From: Eubacterium_U album
GTDB taxonomy: Bacteria > Bacillota > Clostridia > Lachnospirales > Lachnospiraceae
Direction of reading: 5' to 3'
Length of the DNA: 64,000 nt
Assembly: GCF_025336545.1 (NCBI RefSeq)
Contig: NZ_JAODBU010000003.1
Span: 62,001 to 126,000 of the forward strand
In this document: positions 25,532 to 35,039 of the stretch, one piece after another
Position numbering within the stretch: position 1 is the first letter of the stretch
How the letters are laid out: every line of letters begins with the position of its first letter
Notes under the pieces: model-generated
The model's database searches: none
Told to the model about the DNA's origin: nothing
What the model saw: only the letters and a program-made list of their open reading frames with translations
Program-made: the position numbers and the translations under genes

Positions 25532-25580
25532 AAAACACGCGAGTGCGACTCAAAGCAAGCGCATCATGAATAAGTGATGT

Positions 25581-25653
<73 letters not shown>

Positions 25654-25657
25654 CTCC

Positions 25658-25728
25658 GCGGGTGTAGTTCAATGGTAGAACACTAGCCTTCCAAGCTAGA
25701 TACGTGGGTTCGATTCCCATCACCCGCT
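25658..25728 (+). tRNA. tRNA-Gly (TCC)
   Basis: 71-nt cloverleaf starting GCGGGTG and ending CACCCGCT. The anticodon loop CTTCCAA gives TCC; T arm GGGTTCGATTCCC. It lies 4 nt after tRNA-Phe, so the two are co-transcribed. Confidence 0.97.
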
Positions 25729-25790
25729 TTTGTTATGCCTAAAAATGCGTGTAGAATTTCTTAAAAGAAATATATTAAATATACTTAATC

Positions 25791-25827
25791 AAAAGAACCC
25801 ACATCATCGCTGATGTGGGCTCTTTTG
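25791..25827. terminator. Bidirectional terminator after the tRNA genes
   Basis: AAAAGA plus CCCACATCA pairs with TGATGTGGG plus TCTTTT. It also serves the convergent GH16 gene. Confidence 0.85.
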
Positions 25828-25838
25828 ATGTTACTATA

Positions 25839-26681
25839 TTATTTTTTCTGATAAACTCTTACATAATCAATAATAAATTCAAAAGGAATATTAGAATCAT
25901 CTACAGGTCCGCCAAGCCCACCGCCGACAGCAGTATTTAATATGAGATAAAAAGGCTTGTCAAACGGCCATGAATCATGGCTTTGGTCTGTGTCATCAGC
26001 TTTGTTGTAACGACAGTAGCTTTTGCCATCAACGAAATATTCGATATAATCTGTAGTCCATTCCATTGCATAGACATGAAAATCATCTGAAAAATCAACG
26101 TCAAAAGTTACATTTGTTGTGTACTGAATGCCATCCTTACGTGTATGATTGTGATTTTTAGAATGAAGGCTGAACAATAAATGCTTTTTTAACCTTCCAA
26201 TATGTTCTAAAATATCAATTTCGCCACAGTTTGGCCAATGATCATTTTCAGGAATAGGAGGCAAAATAGCTCGTTGCTCCTTGCTCATGTTAAAGAAATC
26301 TGGGCGGCCATCAGGTCTTGTAGGAATTCCGTCAGGTAATTTATGAGGTTTAATATATGGCATCATCCATATTGCAGGCCATGAGCCGACACCTCTTGGC
26401 ACTTTGGCACGAAATTCAAAATAACCATATGTCCACATTCCTTTATTTAAGGTGTTGACTTTTCCTGATGTGTATTCTCGGTCGCCATCCTTTTGCTTTA
26501 AAGAACGTATTGTTAAATGACCATCTTTCACAAAAACATTATCAAGTCTGTCAGTATAGGCCTGAAGCTCGCGATTTGGCCACTGAAAGTTTCCGGTTTC
26601 ATAATTCCATTTTTTAGAATCTAATTTTCCTTCGTAATCAAATTCATCATTCCAAACTAAATTGTATTCATTAATATTCAT
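25839..26681 (-). CDS. GH16 family glycoside hydrolase, no signal peptide
   Basis: 280-residue beta-jelly-roll enzyme of the GH16 laminarinase/lichenase group. It begins NLVWNDEFDYEGKLD and carries the catalytic EIDILE motif (~152-157) with its nucleophile and acid/base glutamates, and WAMEW-like and VGGGLGG regions near the end. Cleaves beta-1,3 (or beta-1,3-1,4) glucans. Without a signal peptide it is probably cytoplasmic and acts on imported oligosaccharides, unlike the two secreted GH16 enzymes at 45773-48743. Confidence 0.88.
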   Translation of the reverse strand: MNINEYNLVWNDEFDYEGKLDSKKWNYETGNFQWPNRELQAYTDRLDNVFVKDGHLTIRSLKQKDGDREYTSGKVNTLNKGMWTYGYFEFRAKVPRGVGSWPAIWMMPYIKPHKLPDGIPTRPDGRPDFFNMSKEQRAILPPIPENDHWPNCGEIDILEHIGRLKKHLLFSLHSKNHNHTRKDGIQYTTNVTFDVDFSDDFHVYAMEWTTDYIEYFVDGKSYCRYNKADDTDQSHDSWPFDKPFYLILNTAVGGGLGGPVDDSNIPFEFIIDYVRVYQKK

Positions 26682-26936
26682 AACTATCTCCGATAAAATT
26701 TAAAATTCTTTTTGAATTTAACAATGAAAATATTTTTATGCAACACCTTTTTAAAATAATTTATACATAATAAATTGTTTTGGTGTACAATCACTATTGA
26801 GAATAAAATAAAAATATGTAAATATTGGGAGTGATTGTGAATACATAACGTATAATATTAAATTTTACACAGTCAGAATAATGAGATTAAAAATTCTACA
26901 GTATTAAAAAAATAATAATCTAAAAGAGGAAATAAA

Positions 26937-28718
26937 ATGAATATAGTTTTAGTAGCAATAAATGCAAAATATATACATTCAAATTTAGCAGTTTACAGCC
27001 TGAAAGCTTATGCAGAAAAATATGCAAAAAATGAAAATATAGAAATAGAAATTGCAGAATATACAATAAATCAGACAGAGGACGAAGTACTTAGAAATTT
27101 ATATGAAAGAAAGGCTGATATTTTAGCATTTTCATGTTATATATGGAATTTGCAAATGACAAAGCATGTAATTGAAAATATGAAAAAGGTTGCGCCTAAT
27201 GTACCGATTTATATGGGAGGTCCTGAGGTCTCGTATAATGCTAAAGAATTTCTTTTACAAAATCATGAAGTAGAAGGAATTATGCGTGGTGAGGGAGAAA
27301 AAATATTTGCAAATTTTGTTACGGCTGTGTCAGAGGAGAATAGCCCGATACCAAATCTTTCCAATATAAAGGGAGTGGTTTATAGAAGTGCGAGCGGTGA
27401 AATTATTGAAAATGAATTGGAAAGCCCGCTCGATATGTCGGATATTCCATTTGTGTACAAAGATTTAAAACAGTTTGAAAATAAAATAATGTATTATGAG
27501 ACGAGCCGTGGATGCCCATTTTCCTGTAGTTATTGCCTCTCATCGATAGATAAAAAATTAAGATTTAGAAATTTATCTTTAGTAAAAGAAGAATTGAAGT
27601 TCTTTATAGATAATAAAGTTGCACAGGTAAAATTCGTAGACAGAACATTTAACTGCAAGAAAGACCATGCAATAGAGATATGGAAGTTTATAAAAGAACA
27701 TGACAATGGAATAACGAATTTTCATTTCGAAGTTGCAGCAGATTTGATGACAGATGAGGAAATAGAAATTATTAAAGATATGCGTCCAGGACTAATCCAG
27801 TTAGAAATTGGAGTGCAGTCTGTAAATGAGATGACTATTTCAGCAATAAACAGAAAGACAAATTTAGACAAAATAAGAGAAAAAGTTGCTAAGATTAAAT
27901 CATTTGGAAATGTACATCAACATCTTGATTTGATTGCGGGATTGCCTTATGAAGATTATGATTCATTTGCAAATTCCTTTAATCAGGTTTATGCGATGAA
28001 ACCTGACCAATTGCAGTTAGGATTTCTTAAAGTACTTTATGGTTCAAATATGAAACTTATGAGCGGGGAATATGGAATAAAGTACTTGTCATATCCACCG
28101 TATGAGGTTTTAGAGACAAAATGGATTTCATATGAGGATGTGCTTAAATTAAAGGAAGTGGAAGAAGTAGTTGAAATATACTATAATAGTTTTCAATTTT
28201 CTAATTCAGTTATGTATTTAGAAAAAATGTTTGAAACTCCATTTGAATTTTATGAAGAGCTAGGCACGTTTTATAAAGCAAACAGCATGAATGGTGAAAA
28301 ACATTCGCGAATTGCAAGATATATATTGTTAAGAAAATTTGCAGAATTATTAATAAAAGAAGAAAATAGACCGATAGATATTAATAAGTTTGACGAATTA
28401 TTAACATTAGATGTATATTTGCGTGAGAATATAAAAACAAGACCGTTATTTGCAAAAGATATTAATAACTTTAAGAAGGAAAAGCAAAGTATTTACAGAA
28501 ATGAGAAAATATATGAAGTAATTCCTGCGTACAGGGATTATGATAGCAAGCAGATTGCAAAAATGACTCATATAGAAGTGTTTGAAAGAATTTATGAAGC
28601 ACAGTCAAATCCGAAATATATTTTATTTGACTATAAAGACAGAAACGCGTTAAACAGCGAAGCAAACACAATTGATGTTACAAATTTAGTTGAAAGGTTT
28701 GGAGAGAATAATGACTAA
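26937..28718 (+). CDS. Radical SAM protein with B12-binding-like N-terminus
   Basis: 593 residues. The N-terminal ~150 residues resemble a cobalamin-binding fold (VLVAINAKYIHSNLAVYSLKAY; YMGGPEVSYNAKEFL). A radical SAM core follows with the [4Fe-4S] motif CPFSCSYC, and a C-terminal region of the DUF4080 type. It belongs to the BchE/P-methylase-like class; substrate unknown. Ribosome site AGAGGA. The stop overlaps the next start by 8 nt. Confidence 0.85.
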   Translation: MNIVLVAINAKYIHSNLAVYSLKAYAEKYAKNENIEIEIAEYTINQTEDEVLRNLYERKADILAFSCYIWNLQMTKHVIENMKKVAPNVPIYMGGPEVSYNAKEFLLQNHEVEGIMRGEGEKIFANFVTAVSEENSPIPNLSNIKGVVYRSASGEIIENELESPLDMSDIPFVYKDLKQFENKIMYYETSRGCPFSCSYCLSSIDKKLRFRNLSLVKEELKFFIDNKVAQVKFVDRTFNCKKDHAIEIWKFIKEHDNGITNFHFEVAADLMTDEEIEIIKDMRPGLIQLEIGVQSVNEMTISAINRKTNLDKIREKVAKIKSFGNVHQHLDLIAGLPYEDYDSFANSFNQVYAMKPDQLQLGFLKVLYGSNMKLMSGEYGIKYLSYPPYEVLETKWISYEDVLKLKEVEEVVEIYYNSFQFSNSVMYLEKMFETPFEFYEELGTFYKANSMNGEKHSRIARYILLRKFAELLIKEENRPIDINKFDELLTLDVYLRENIKTRPLFAKDINNFKKEKQSIYRNEKIYEVIPAYRDYDSKQIAKMTHIEVFERIYEAQSNPKYILFDYKDRNALNSEANTIDVTNLVERFGENND

Positions 28719-29436
28719 TGAATATGTCTGTGTGGATATTGAAACCACGGGATGTAAACCAATGGAAAATAAAATAATCGAAATAGGTGCTGTAAAGGTT
28801 AAAGATGGAAAGATAGTTGACACATTCTCACGTCTTATAGACCCTGAATGTAATATCCCTTATTACATAACTAATCTTACAGGAATAACAAATGATATGG
28901 TAAAGGGGCAGGATACAATAGATATTGTGCTTAAGGACTTTATTGACTTTGCAGAGGGCGATGTGATAATGGGGCATAATATAATGTTTGATTATAGTTT
29001 CCTAAAATGCAATGCCATGGCGTACAATTATAAATTGGAAAAAAGGGGAATTGATACGTTAAAGATTGCAAGAAAAACTATGCCTGAATTAGAAAGTAAG
29101 GCGCTGGATTATTTGTGCAGATATTTTGGAATTCTTGACGAAAATCATCATCGTGCATTTAATGATGCTGCAGTTACGGTTGAATTATATAATATTTTGT
29201 GTGGCAAATTTGGTGCAGAGTACAAGGAAGTATTTGAACCACGGTCGCTTGTGTGTAAAATAAAAAAAATACAGCCTGCCACGGCAAAACAAATAAAATA
29301 TTTAAAAGATTTAATGGCATATCATGGTATAGAAGAGCAAATTGAATACGACAAACTGAGCAAAAATGAAGCATCTAAAAAAATAGACAAAATTATAAGC
29401 AAAAAGGGAAGAATTTTTGGCTTTGAGAACAAATAG
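28711..29436 (+). CDS. DEDDh-family 3'-5' exonuclease
   Basis: Exonuclease domain in residues ~1-165 with ExoI VCVDIETTG, ExoII GHNIMFDYSFLK and ExoIII HRAFNDA, in which the His marks the DEDDh class (DnaQ/PolC epsilon type). A short Lys-rich C-terminal part follows. ATG 28711 is chosen because GGAGAG precedes it and it overlaps the previous stop. Likely DNA or RNA end trimming; exact role unknown. Confidence 0.87.
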   Translation: MTNEYVCVDIETTGCKPMENKIIEIGAVKVKDGKIVDTFSRLIDPECNIPYYITNLTGITNDMVKGQDTIDIVLKDFIDFAEGDVIMGHNIMFDYSFLKCNAMAYNYKLEKRGIDTLKIARKTMPELESKALDYLCRYFGILDENHHRAFNDAAVTVELYNILCGKFGAEYKEVFEPRSLVCKIKKIQPATAKQIKYLKDLMAYHGIEEQIEYDKLSKNEASKKIDKIISKKGRIFGFENK

Positions 29437-29602
29437 TGTTGTGTTATACTGTGATAATATAGGTTTATAAGCAAAACTATTATGGAATTTATAAGAATTT
29501 GCATTGCTAAAGTTAAGAAAATAGTGATAACATATGCAACCTGAGCAAATATGCAAATTAAAAATTTCTACAAATTATAAAAGTATATAAAGGAGAATTG
29601 AC

Positions 29603-29719
29603 ATGAATTTTTTTGATATGTTCAATAAGAAGAAAAACCAGAGAATCATTTCAGGTGTAATAATTGCAGTAGTTGTACTTGCAATGGTAGTGACAACAGT
29701 ATTTTCTGTTATGCCGTAA
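29603..29719 (+). CDS. 38-aa single-pass membrane protein
   Basis: Good ribosome site AAGGAGAATTGAC and a coherent product: a short charged N-terminus (MNFFDMFNKKKNQR) and one hydrophobic helix (VIIAVVVLAMVVTTVFSV) ending MP. Similar tiny membrane proteins (DUF4044-like) are common in clostridia; I cannot confirm the family. Repeated leader element copy 3 begins within a few bases of its stop codon. Confidence 0.7.
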   Translation: MNFFDMFNKKKNQRIISGVIIAVVVLAMVVTTVFSVMP

Positions 29720-29724
29720 ATATA

Positions 29725-29813
29725 GAAGAGAAAACAAAATGAATGAATTTCATTTTTCTATAAATGTTTTCGACGAGTAGCCGCCGACCAAAGGGAGGGG
29801 CAATACAGATTAA
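29725..29813 (+). promoter_or_regulatory. Repeated leader element, copy 3 (upstream of VanW gene)
   Basis: The divergent copy. Outer stem 29730-29736/29765-29771 reads GAAAACA/TGTTTTC, so the second base pair has changed from G-C to A-T on both sides, which supports a real helix. The inner stem keeps seven pairs. The second hairpin 29781-29785/29794-29798 (CCGCC/GGAGG) has one central mismatch. An inserted T shifts the mini-ORF so it reads 13 codons (29739-29780, MNEFHFSINVFDE), and its ribosome site is weaker (AGAAGAG). Distance to the GTG start of the next gene is 98 nt. Confidence 0.75.
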
Positions 29814-29827
29814 GAGGAGGAAAACAA

Positions 29828-31348
29828 GTGAAAAGTATAAAGAAGAGCGTTGCTGTTATAACAGTAGTTGCAGCTGTACTTGGAATGTCAGTATTTGCAT
29901 TTGGAGCTGCATCTTCTAAAAATTCAAAAGATAAAGATGTAATCAAAAGTGGAGTAAGAATTGAAAGTATAGACGTAAGCGATTTGACAGAAGAAGAAGC
30001 AAATACTAAGGTAAAAGCTTATGTAAAAGAAAAAACAAATGTGCCGGTTAAGATTGATGTAAATGGTACAGAGGTAAAAACTAATTTAAGTGACTTAGGA
30101 TATAAATGGACAAACAAGTCAGTAATTGAAGAAGCAGTCGGAGTTGGAAAATCAGGAAATGTCATAAAGAGATATAAAGACGGACTTGATTTGAAAAATG
30201 AAGGAATTGAGCTCAAACTTGAATTTGGAATTGAAGAAAAAAATATGAAAGACAATTTAAAGAAAATTTGCGACAGCTATAATGTTGAAGCAAAGAATGC
30301 GTCTTTAAAACTTACTTCTTCAGGGTTTGAAGTTATACCTGAGCAGGATGGTGTCGTTATTGATTATGATGTAACAGTATCAGGTTTATATGATTACATA
30401 ACAAAGGAATGGGATAACAAATCAGATATTTTATATACAGCAGAAACAAAGGTGTCTAAACCTAAATATACATCAGAAGATTTAAAGAAAGTTTCTTCTA
30501 CACCTATGGGAAGTTACTATACTTCATTTTCTGTAGGAACTTCATATGATAATAGAAATAACAATATTAAACATGGAGCTGAAGTATTAGACGGAATTCT
30601 TTTATATCCGGGAGAGCAGTATTCATTAAATGAACATTTGGCACCATGGACAGCTGAAAATGGATGGTATCCTGCAGGAACATATGTTGATGGTGGTGTA
30701 GCAGACAGTTATGGCGGTGGTATTTGTCAGGTATCAAGTACACTATACAATGCATTGCTTGAAGCAGAAATTAAAGTTGTAGAAAGATATTCTCATTCAA
30801 TGTCAGTAGCTTATGTGCCATTGGCAGCGGATGCAGCTTTAGCAGGAGATTATAAAGACTTAGTATTTGAAAATAATACGGATGCACCTATTTACATTCA
30901 GTCTGTATATAATGCAGGTGGAACATTGACATTTAAAGTTTATGGCCATGATACAAGAGACAGTAGTCGCTCAGTAAAATATGTAAGTGAGACAGTTAAG
31001 GAAATACCAATCGGAACAAAGGTTACAAAGGATTCTTCAAAACCTACAAGTTATGAATCAGTAACTGAAAATGGTCATGTGGGATATGTTGCTAAGCTTT
31101 GGAAAGTTACATATGAGAATGGAGAAGAAGTTGATAAGGAATTGTTACACACAAGCACTTATGCAATGACTCCAAAGAAAGTTGTAAAAGGAACGAAGAA
31201 AGAAGACAAAAAGGGAGAAGAAACGACAGATAAAAAAGATGATTCTGACTCAGATTCAGATAACAAAGAAGAAACAACAAAGAAAAATGAAAAGGCTGAA
31301 AAGACAACGTCAGCTAAGGCTAAAGAAACAAAGAAGTCAGAAGAATAA
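29828..31348 (+). CDS. VanW-family secreted protein
   Basis: Signal peptide (KKSVAVITVVAAVLGMSVFAFGA), a YoaR/PG_binding_4-like domain (about 45-215), a VanW domain (about 225-390; PGEQYSLNEHL, YGGGICQVSSTLYNALLEAE, RYSHSMSVAYVP), then a small G5-like region and a Lys/Glu/Thr/Ser tail. VanW proteins are associated with glycopeptide-resistance loci and wall structure; the biochemical role is not settled. GTG start behind GAGGAGG, 98 nt from leader element copy 3. Confidence 0.87.
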   Translation: MKSIKKSVAVITVVAAVLGMSVFAFGAASSKNSKDKDVIKSGVRIESIDVSDLTEEEANTKVKAYVKEKTNVPVKIDVNGTEVKTNLSDLGYKWTNKSVIEEAVGVGKSGNVIKRYKDGLDLKNEGIELKLEFGIEEKNMKDNLKKICDSYNVEAKNASLKLTSSGFEVIPEQDGVVIDYDVTVSGLYDYITKEWDNKSDILYTAETKVSKPKYTSEDLKKVSSTPMGSYYTSFSVGTSYDNRNNNIKHGAEVLDGILLYPGEQYSLNEHLAPWTAENGWYPAGTYVDGGVADSYGGGICQVSSTLYNALLEAEIKVVERYSHSMSVAYVPLAADAALAGDYKDLVFENNTDAPIYIQSVYNAGGTLTFKVYGHDTRDSSRSVKYVSETVKEIPIGTKVTKDSSKPTSYESVTENGHVGYVAKLWKVTYENGEEVDKELLHTSTYAMTPKKVVKGTKKEDKKGEETTDKKDDSDSDSDNKEETTKKNEKAEKTTSAKAKETKKSEE

Positions 31349-31375
31349 AATAATATATATGATAGGCGGTGGCTT

Positions 31376-32353
31376 ATGCGCAGAGGAAAGATTTCTGAAA
31401 TCGCTTTAAAACGTTCTGTTTTAAAAAATATAAAAAACAGAAATGCTAAAGTGATTAGAGGAGCAGATTTAAGTAATGACGCCTGTGAAATACAATTAGA
31501 AGACGTTACGGTTGTAATGTCTTCTAATTGTATAGAAACATGGTTTGACGGATGCATAGAGTTTAATGTAGCAAAGGAAATGAATAATATATATGTGCAG
31601 GGTGGAATTCCACTTGCGGCAGAAGTTTCAATTGCATTACCATTAGAATATGAAGAAAAGCAGCTTGGCAAATTAATGAGAAAGCTTGATGAAGTATTTG
31701 GCAAATACAATGTGCAGATTTCAGGCGGTCATACTACTGTTTCTGCTAATGTAAATCAACCTATAATTATGTTTACTATAATGGGTAGTAAGTGCTACAA
31801 TGTAAATTGTTTGAAGGATGTTAAGCCCGGACAACAGATTGTTATGACAAAATCCATAGCAGTTGGTGGAACGGGACTTATATCTAATGCTAAGACGGAT
31901 ATTTTAAAAGAAAAATTCATAAATACATATGTTGATAAATGTAAAGATATTATAAATTATATTTCAATTGAAGACGAATCACGTATAGCCTTGGAATGCG
32001 GAGAGGTTGCTTTACATGACATTTCTACAGGAGGAGTTTTTGCAGGAGTATGGGAACTTACATCTGCAAGTGGTCTTGGAGTGAAAATTGAATTACAAAA
32101 GATTCCGGTATGGCAGGAAACAATTGAAGTATCAGAAGTATTTGATATTAATCCTTATATGCTTGATGGTACAGGTTCTTTATTGATAGTAACAAATAAT
32201 GGGGAAAGGCTTGTAGATGTTTTAGAAGAAAAAGGAATTAACGCAAGCGTTATAGGAATAATAACATCCGATAAAAACAGAGTATTGATAAATGGAGATG
32301 AAACAAGATTTCTGGAACCTCAAAGAGGCGATGAAATATATAAGTTATTCTAA
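31376..32353 (+). CDS. AIR synthase-like (PurM/HypE superfamily) protein
   Basis: 325 residues with the PurM-type ATP-binding and dimer fold: MSSNCIETWFDGCIEF, QISGGHTTVSANVNQP, the G-rich SIAVGGTGLIS, and ALHDISTGGVFAGVWELTSASGLG in the C-terminal half. It resembles HypE or ThiL relatives, but no hydrogenase genes are nearby. It precedes the Lrp-aminotransferase pair by 15 nt and may be in the same operon. Confidence 0.75.
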   Translation: MRRGKISEIALKRSVLKNIKNRNAKVIRGADLSNDACEIQLEDVTVVMSSNCIETWFDGCIEFNVAKEMNNIYVQGGIPLAAEVSIALPLEYEEKQLGKLMRKLDEVFGKYNVQISGGHTTVSANVNQPIIMFTIMGSKCYNVNCLKDVKPGQQIVMTKSIAVGGTGLISNAKTDILKEKFINTYVDKCKDIINYISIEDESRIALECGEVALHDISTGGVFAGVWELTSASGLGVKIELQKIPVWQETIEVSEVFDINPYMLDGTGSLLIVTNNGERLVDVLEEKGINASVIGIITSDKNRVLINGDETRFLEPQRGDEIYKLF

Positions 32354-32368
32354 AAGGAGAGGTAGAAT

Positions 32369-32851
32369 ATGAGAGAAGAAATTCTTCGGTTATTAGAAAA
32401 AAATAGCAGAATAGATATTAAAGAGATTGCTATTTTAGTTGGAAAGACAGAAACTGAAGTGGCAAATGAAATAGCACAGATGGAAAAAGAGGGGATTATA
32501 AGAGGTTACTATACTTTGATAAACTGGGATAATACAAATGATGAAAGAGTATCAGCGCTTATAGAAGTTAAGGTAACACCGCAAAGAGGAATTGGGTTTG
32601 ATAAAATTGCTGAGAGAATCAGTAAATTTGATGAAGTAAAATCAGTATATCTTATGTCAGGTGGATTTGATTTTACAGTAATATTAGAAGAAAAGACAAT
32701 GAAAGAAATTGCTCAGTTTGTTACAAGTAAATTATCTACTTTAGATGAAGTGTTAAATACAGCAACACATTTTGTATTGAAAAAATACAAAGATTACGGT
32801 GTGACAATGATGGAAGAACATAAAGATGAAAGGATGTTAGTGACGCCATAA
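32369..32851 (+). CDS. Lrp/AsnC-family transcriptional regulator
   Basis: N-terminal helix-turn-helix (LLEKNSRIDIKEIAILVGKTETEVANEI) and a C-terminal RAM/AsnC ligand domain (SALIEVKVTPQRGIGFDKIAERI...SGGFDFTVILEE). 160 aa. It overlaps the aminotransferase start by one base and likely controls it in response to an amino acid. AGGAGAGG ribosome site. Confidence 0.9.
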   Translation: MREEILRLLEKNSRIDIKEIAILVGKTETEVANEIAQMEKEGIIRGYYTLINWDNTNDERVSALIEVKVTPQRGIGFDKIAERISKFDEVKSVYLMSGGFDFTVILEEKTMKEIAQFVTSKLSTLDEVLNTATHFVLKKYKDYGVTMMEEHKDERMLVTP

Positions 32852-34017
32852 TGAAGAATCCAATATCAAATGTAGCAATGAATATGCAACCATCAGGAAT
32901 AAGAAAGTTTTTTGATATCGTTAGTGAAATGAAGGATGCTATTTCACTTGGCGTTGGAGAACCGGATTTTGACACTCCATGGCATATTCGTGAAGAAGGA
33001 ATTTATAGCTTAGAAAAAGGAAGAACATTTTACACATCTAATGCGGGACTCATGGATTTGAGGAATGAAATTTGCAATTATCTTGATAGAAAATTAGGAT
33101 TACAATATGATCCTGCTAAAGAAGTGGTAGTTACAGTAGGTGGAAGTGAGGCTATAGACATAGCGATAAGAGCTATGATTAATCCGGGAGATGAGGTGTT
33201 AGTTCCACAACCGTGCTTTGTATCATATGTCCCTTGCGTTCAGTTAGCGTATGGCGTGCCTGTAACAATTGATTTAAAAGAAGAGGACGAATTTAAATTA
33301 ACAAAAAAATTGTTGCTAGAACATATAACAGACAAAACAAAATTGCTTGTATTACCATTTCCAAATAATCCAACAGGAGCAACTCTTGATAAGCATGAAT
33401 TAGAAGAGATTGCTCAGGTTTGCATTGAAAAAGATATATATGTATTATCAGATGAAATTTATTCAGAACTTTCATATAAAGAAAAGCATATTTCAATCGC
33501 ATGTATACCAGGGATGAAAGAAAGAACAGTTCTCATAAACGGATTTTCAAAGGCTTATGCTATGACAGGATGGAGATTAGGCTATGCGTGTGCACCGCAC
33601 GTTATTATGGAGCAGATGATTAAACTACATCAATTTGCAATCATGTGTGCACCGACAGTAAGTCAGTATGCAGCAGTTGAAGCTTTGAAAAATGGTGACA
33701 GAGATGTCGAAAGAATGTGTGAGTCATATAATGAAAGAAGAAGATTTGTTGTTTACAGACTTAGAGAAATGGGCCTTGAATGTTTTGAACCTTATGGAGC
33801 ATTTTATGTATTCCCGAGCATTAAGAAATTTGGAATGACATCAGAAGAATTCGCAACCAGATTATTACAGGAAGAAAAGGTTGCTGTAGTTCCAGGCGAT
33901 GCATTTGGAAAATGCGGGGAAGGATATTTAAGAATATCTTATGCATATTCTATTGATAGCCTAAAAACTGCATTAGACAGAGTTGAAAAATTTGTCAAAA
34001 AACTGGAACAAAAATAA
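32851..34017 (+). CDS. PLP-dependent class I/II aminotransferase
   Basis: 388-residue fold-type I aminotransferase. PLP Lys234 lies in NGFSKAYAMTGWRLGYA; the family motifs FPNNPTGATLD and the substrate Arg region (GYLRISYAYS) are present. Most like AraT/PatA-type aromatic or alanine aminotransferases. Translationally coupled to an Lrp regulator, a common pairing in clostridia. It could supply the arylpyruvates used by IorAB, although that operon is 20 kb away. Confidence 0.9.
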   Translation: MKNPISNVAMNMQPSGIRKFFDIVSEMKDAISLGVGEPDFDTPWHIREEGIYSLEKGRTFYTSNAGLMDLRNEICNYLDRKLGLQYDPAKEVVVTVGGSEAIDIAIRAMINPGDEVLVPQPCFVSYVPCVQLAYGVPVTIDLKEEDEFKLTKKLLLEHITDKTKLLVLPFPNNPTGATLDKHELEEIAQVCIEKDIYVLSDEIYSELSYKEKHISIACIPGMKERTVLINGFSKAYAMTGWRLGYACAPHVIMEQMIKLHQFAIMCAPTVSQYAAVEALKNGDRDVERMCESYNERRRFVVYRLREMGLECFEPYGAFYVFPSIKKFGMTSEEFATRLLQEEKVAVVPGDAFGKCGEGYLRISYAYSIDSLKTALDRVEKFVKKLEQK

Positions 34018-34223
34018 ATGATAATTATTTAGAAAAAGTTGCGATATAAGTAATTGTTGAAAAACTCCAATATAAAAATTAAAATTATAATGCCAGTAAT
34101 TATAAAAATACAATGTAAATAATTTATTGGAAGTAACGTTATAAGTAATTATCAAATTCATATTTTTATAAATAAAAAATAGCAAATCATAATTTGAAGA
34201 ATTTGCATTGAAAGAGGGAAAAG

Positions 34224-34715
34224 ATGAATATCGTTTTATTAGAACCTGAAATACCACAGAATACAGGAAACATAGGAAGAACATGTTGCGCCACAGGAAC
34301 AAAACTACATTTAATAGAGCCTATGGGATTTAAAATTAATGAAAAATCAGTTAAAAGAGCCGGAATGGATTATTGGGAACATTTAGATGTTACAATCTAT
34401 GAAAGCTATGAAGATTTTTTGGAAAAAAATCCAAATGCGAAAATATGGATGGCAACAACTAAGGGACCAAACAGATATAGTGATGTTAAATTTGAAGAAA
34501 ATGATTACATCATGTTTGGAAAAGAAAGTGCAGGGATACCTGAGGAAATATTAGTTGAAAATCAGGAACATGCAATACGAATCCCGATGAATCCACAGAT
34601 TCGTTCATTGAATCTTGCAAATTCAGTAGCAATCGTATTATATGAAGCTTTACGTCAGAATGATTTTGCGGGAATGCAAATGGAAGGACATTTGAGAAAA
34701 TACGATTGGAAATAA
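34224..34715 (+). CDS. trmL: tRNA (cytidine/uridine-34 2'-O)-methyltransferase
   Basis: 163-residue SPOUT enzyme with the TrmL signature: NIVLLEPEIPQNTGNIGRTC near the N-terminus, LIEPMGF, then FGKESAGIPEEIL and IPMNPQIRSLNLANSVAIVLYEALRQ at the C-terminus. Methylates the wobble ribose of leucine tRNAs. AGAGGG ribosome site; monocistronic with a terminator behind it. Confidence 0.93.
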   Translation: MNIVLLEPEIPQNTGNIGRTCCATGTKLHLIEPMGFKINEKSVKRAGMDYWEHLDVTIYESYEDFLEKNPNAKIWMATTKGPNRYSDVKFEENDYIMFGKESAGIPEEILVENQEHAIRIPMNPQIRSLNLANSVAIVLYEALRQNDFAGMQMEGHLRKYDWK

Positions 34716-34749
34716 TAAAAATTGACATATTTTAATGCCGAAAGTTAAA

Positions 34750-34798
34750 AAAATCTACAATAATAGCAGGAAAACTGTTGTTTTGTAGGTTTTTTTTG
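34750..34798 (+). terminator. Intrinsic terminator after trmL
   Basis: ATCTACAA...TTGTAGGT stem with inner GCAG/CTGT pairing and a T8 tract. Confidence 0.8.
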
Positions 34799-35039
34799 GT
34801 TAAAAACGATTTTAATAAAGTTACCGTATTTTAGGACTAAAATTCGTATTAAAATATATCAAATTCCACATTAAAATTAGTCGAATATTTTTGAATCAAA
34901 CCATTGCAAAACAAATAATTAAGTGATATATTAGTCTCGATTAGTGGAGACATTATGTGTTTTTGTTGTACTTTTTATAGAAGAAACAAGTAAAAAAAAC
35001 GCATTTTGCCATAAAAATAACATACATGGAGGTTTATAG

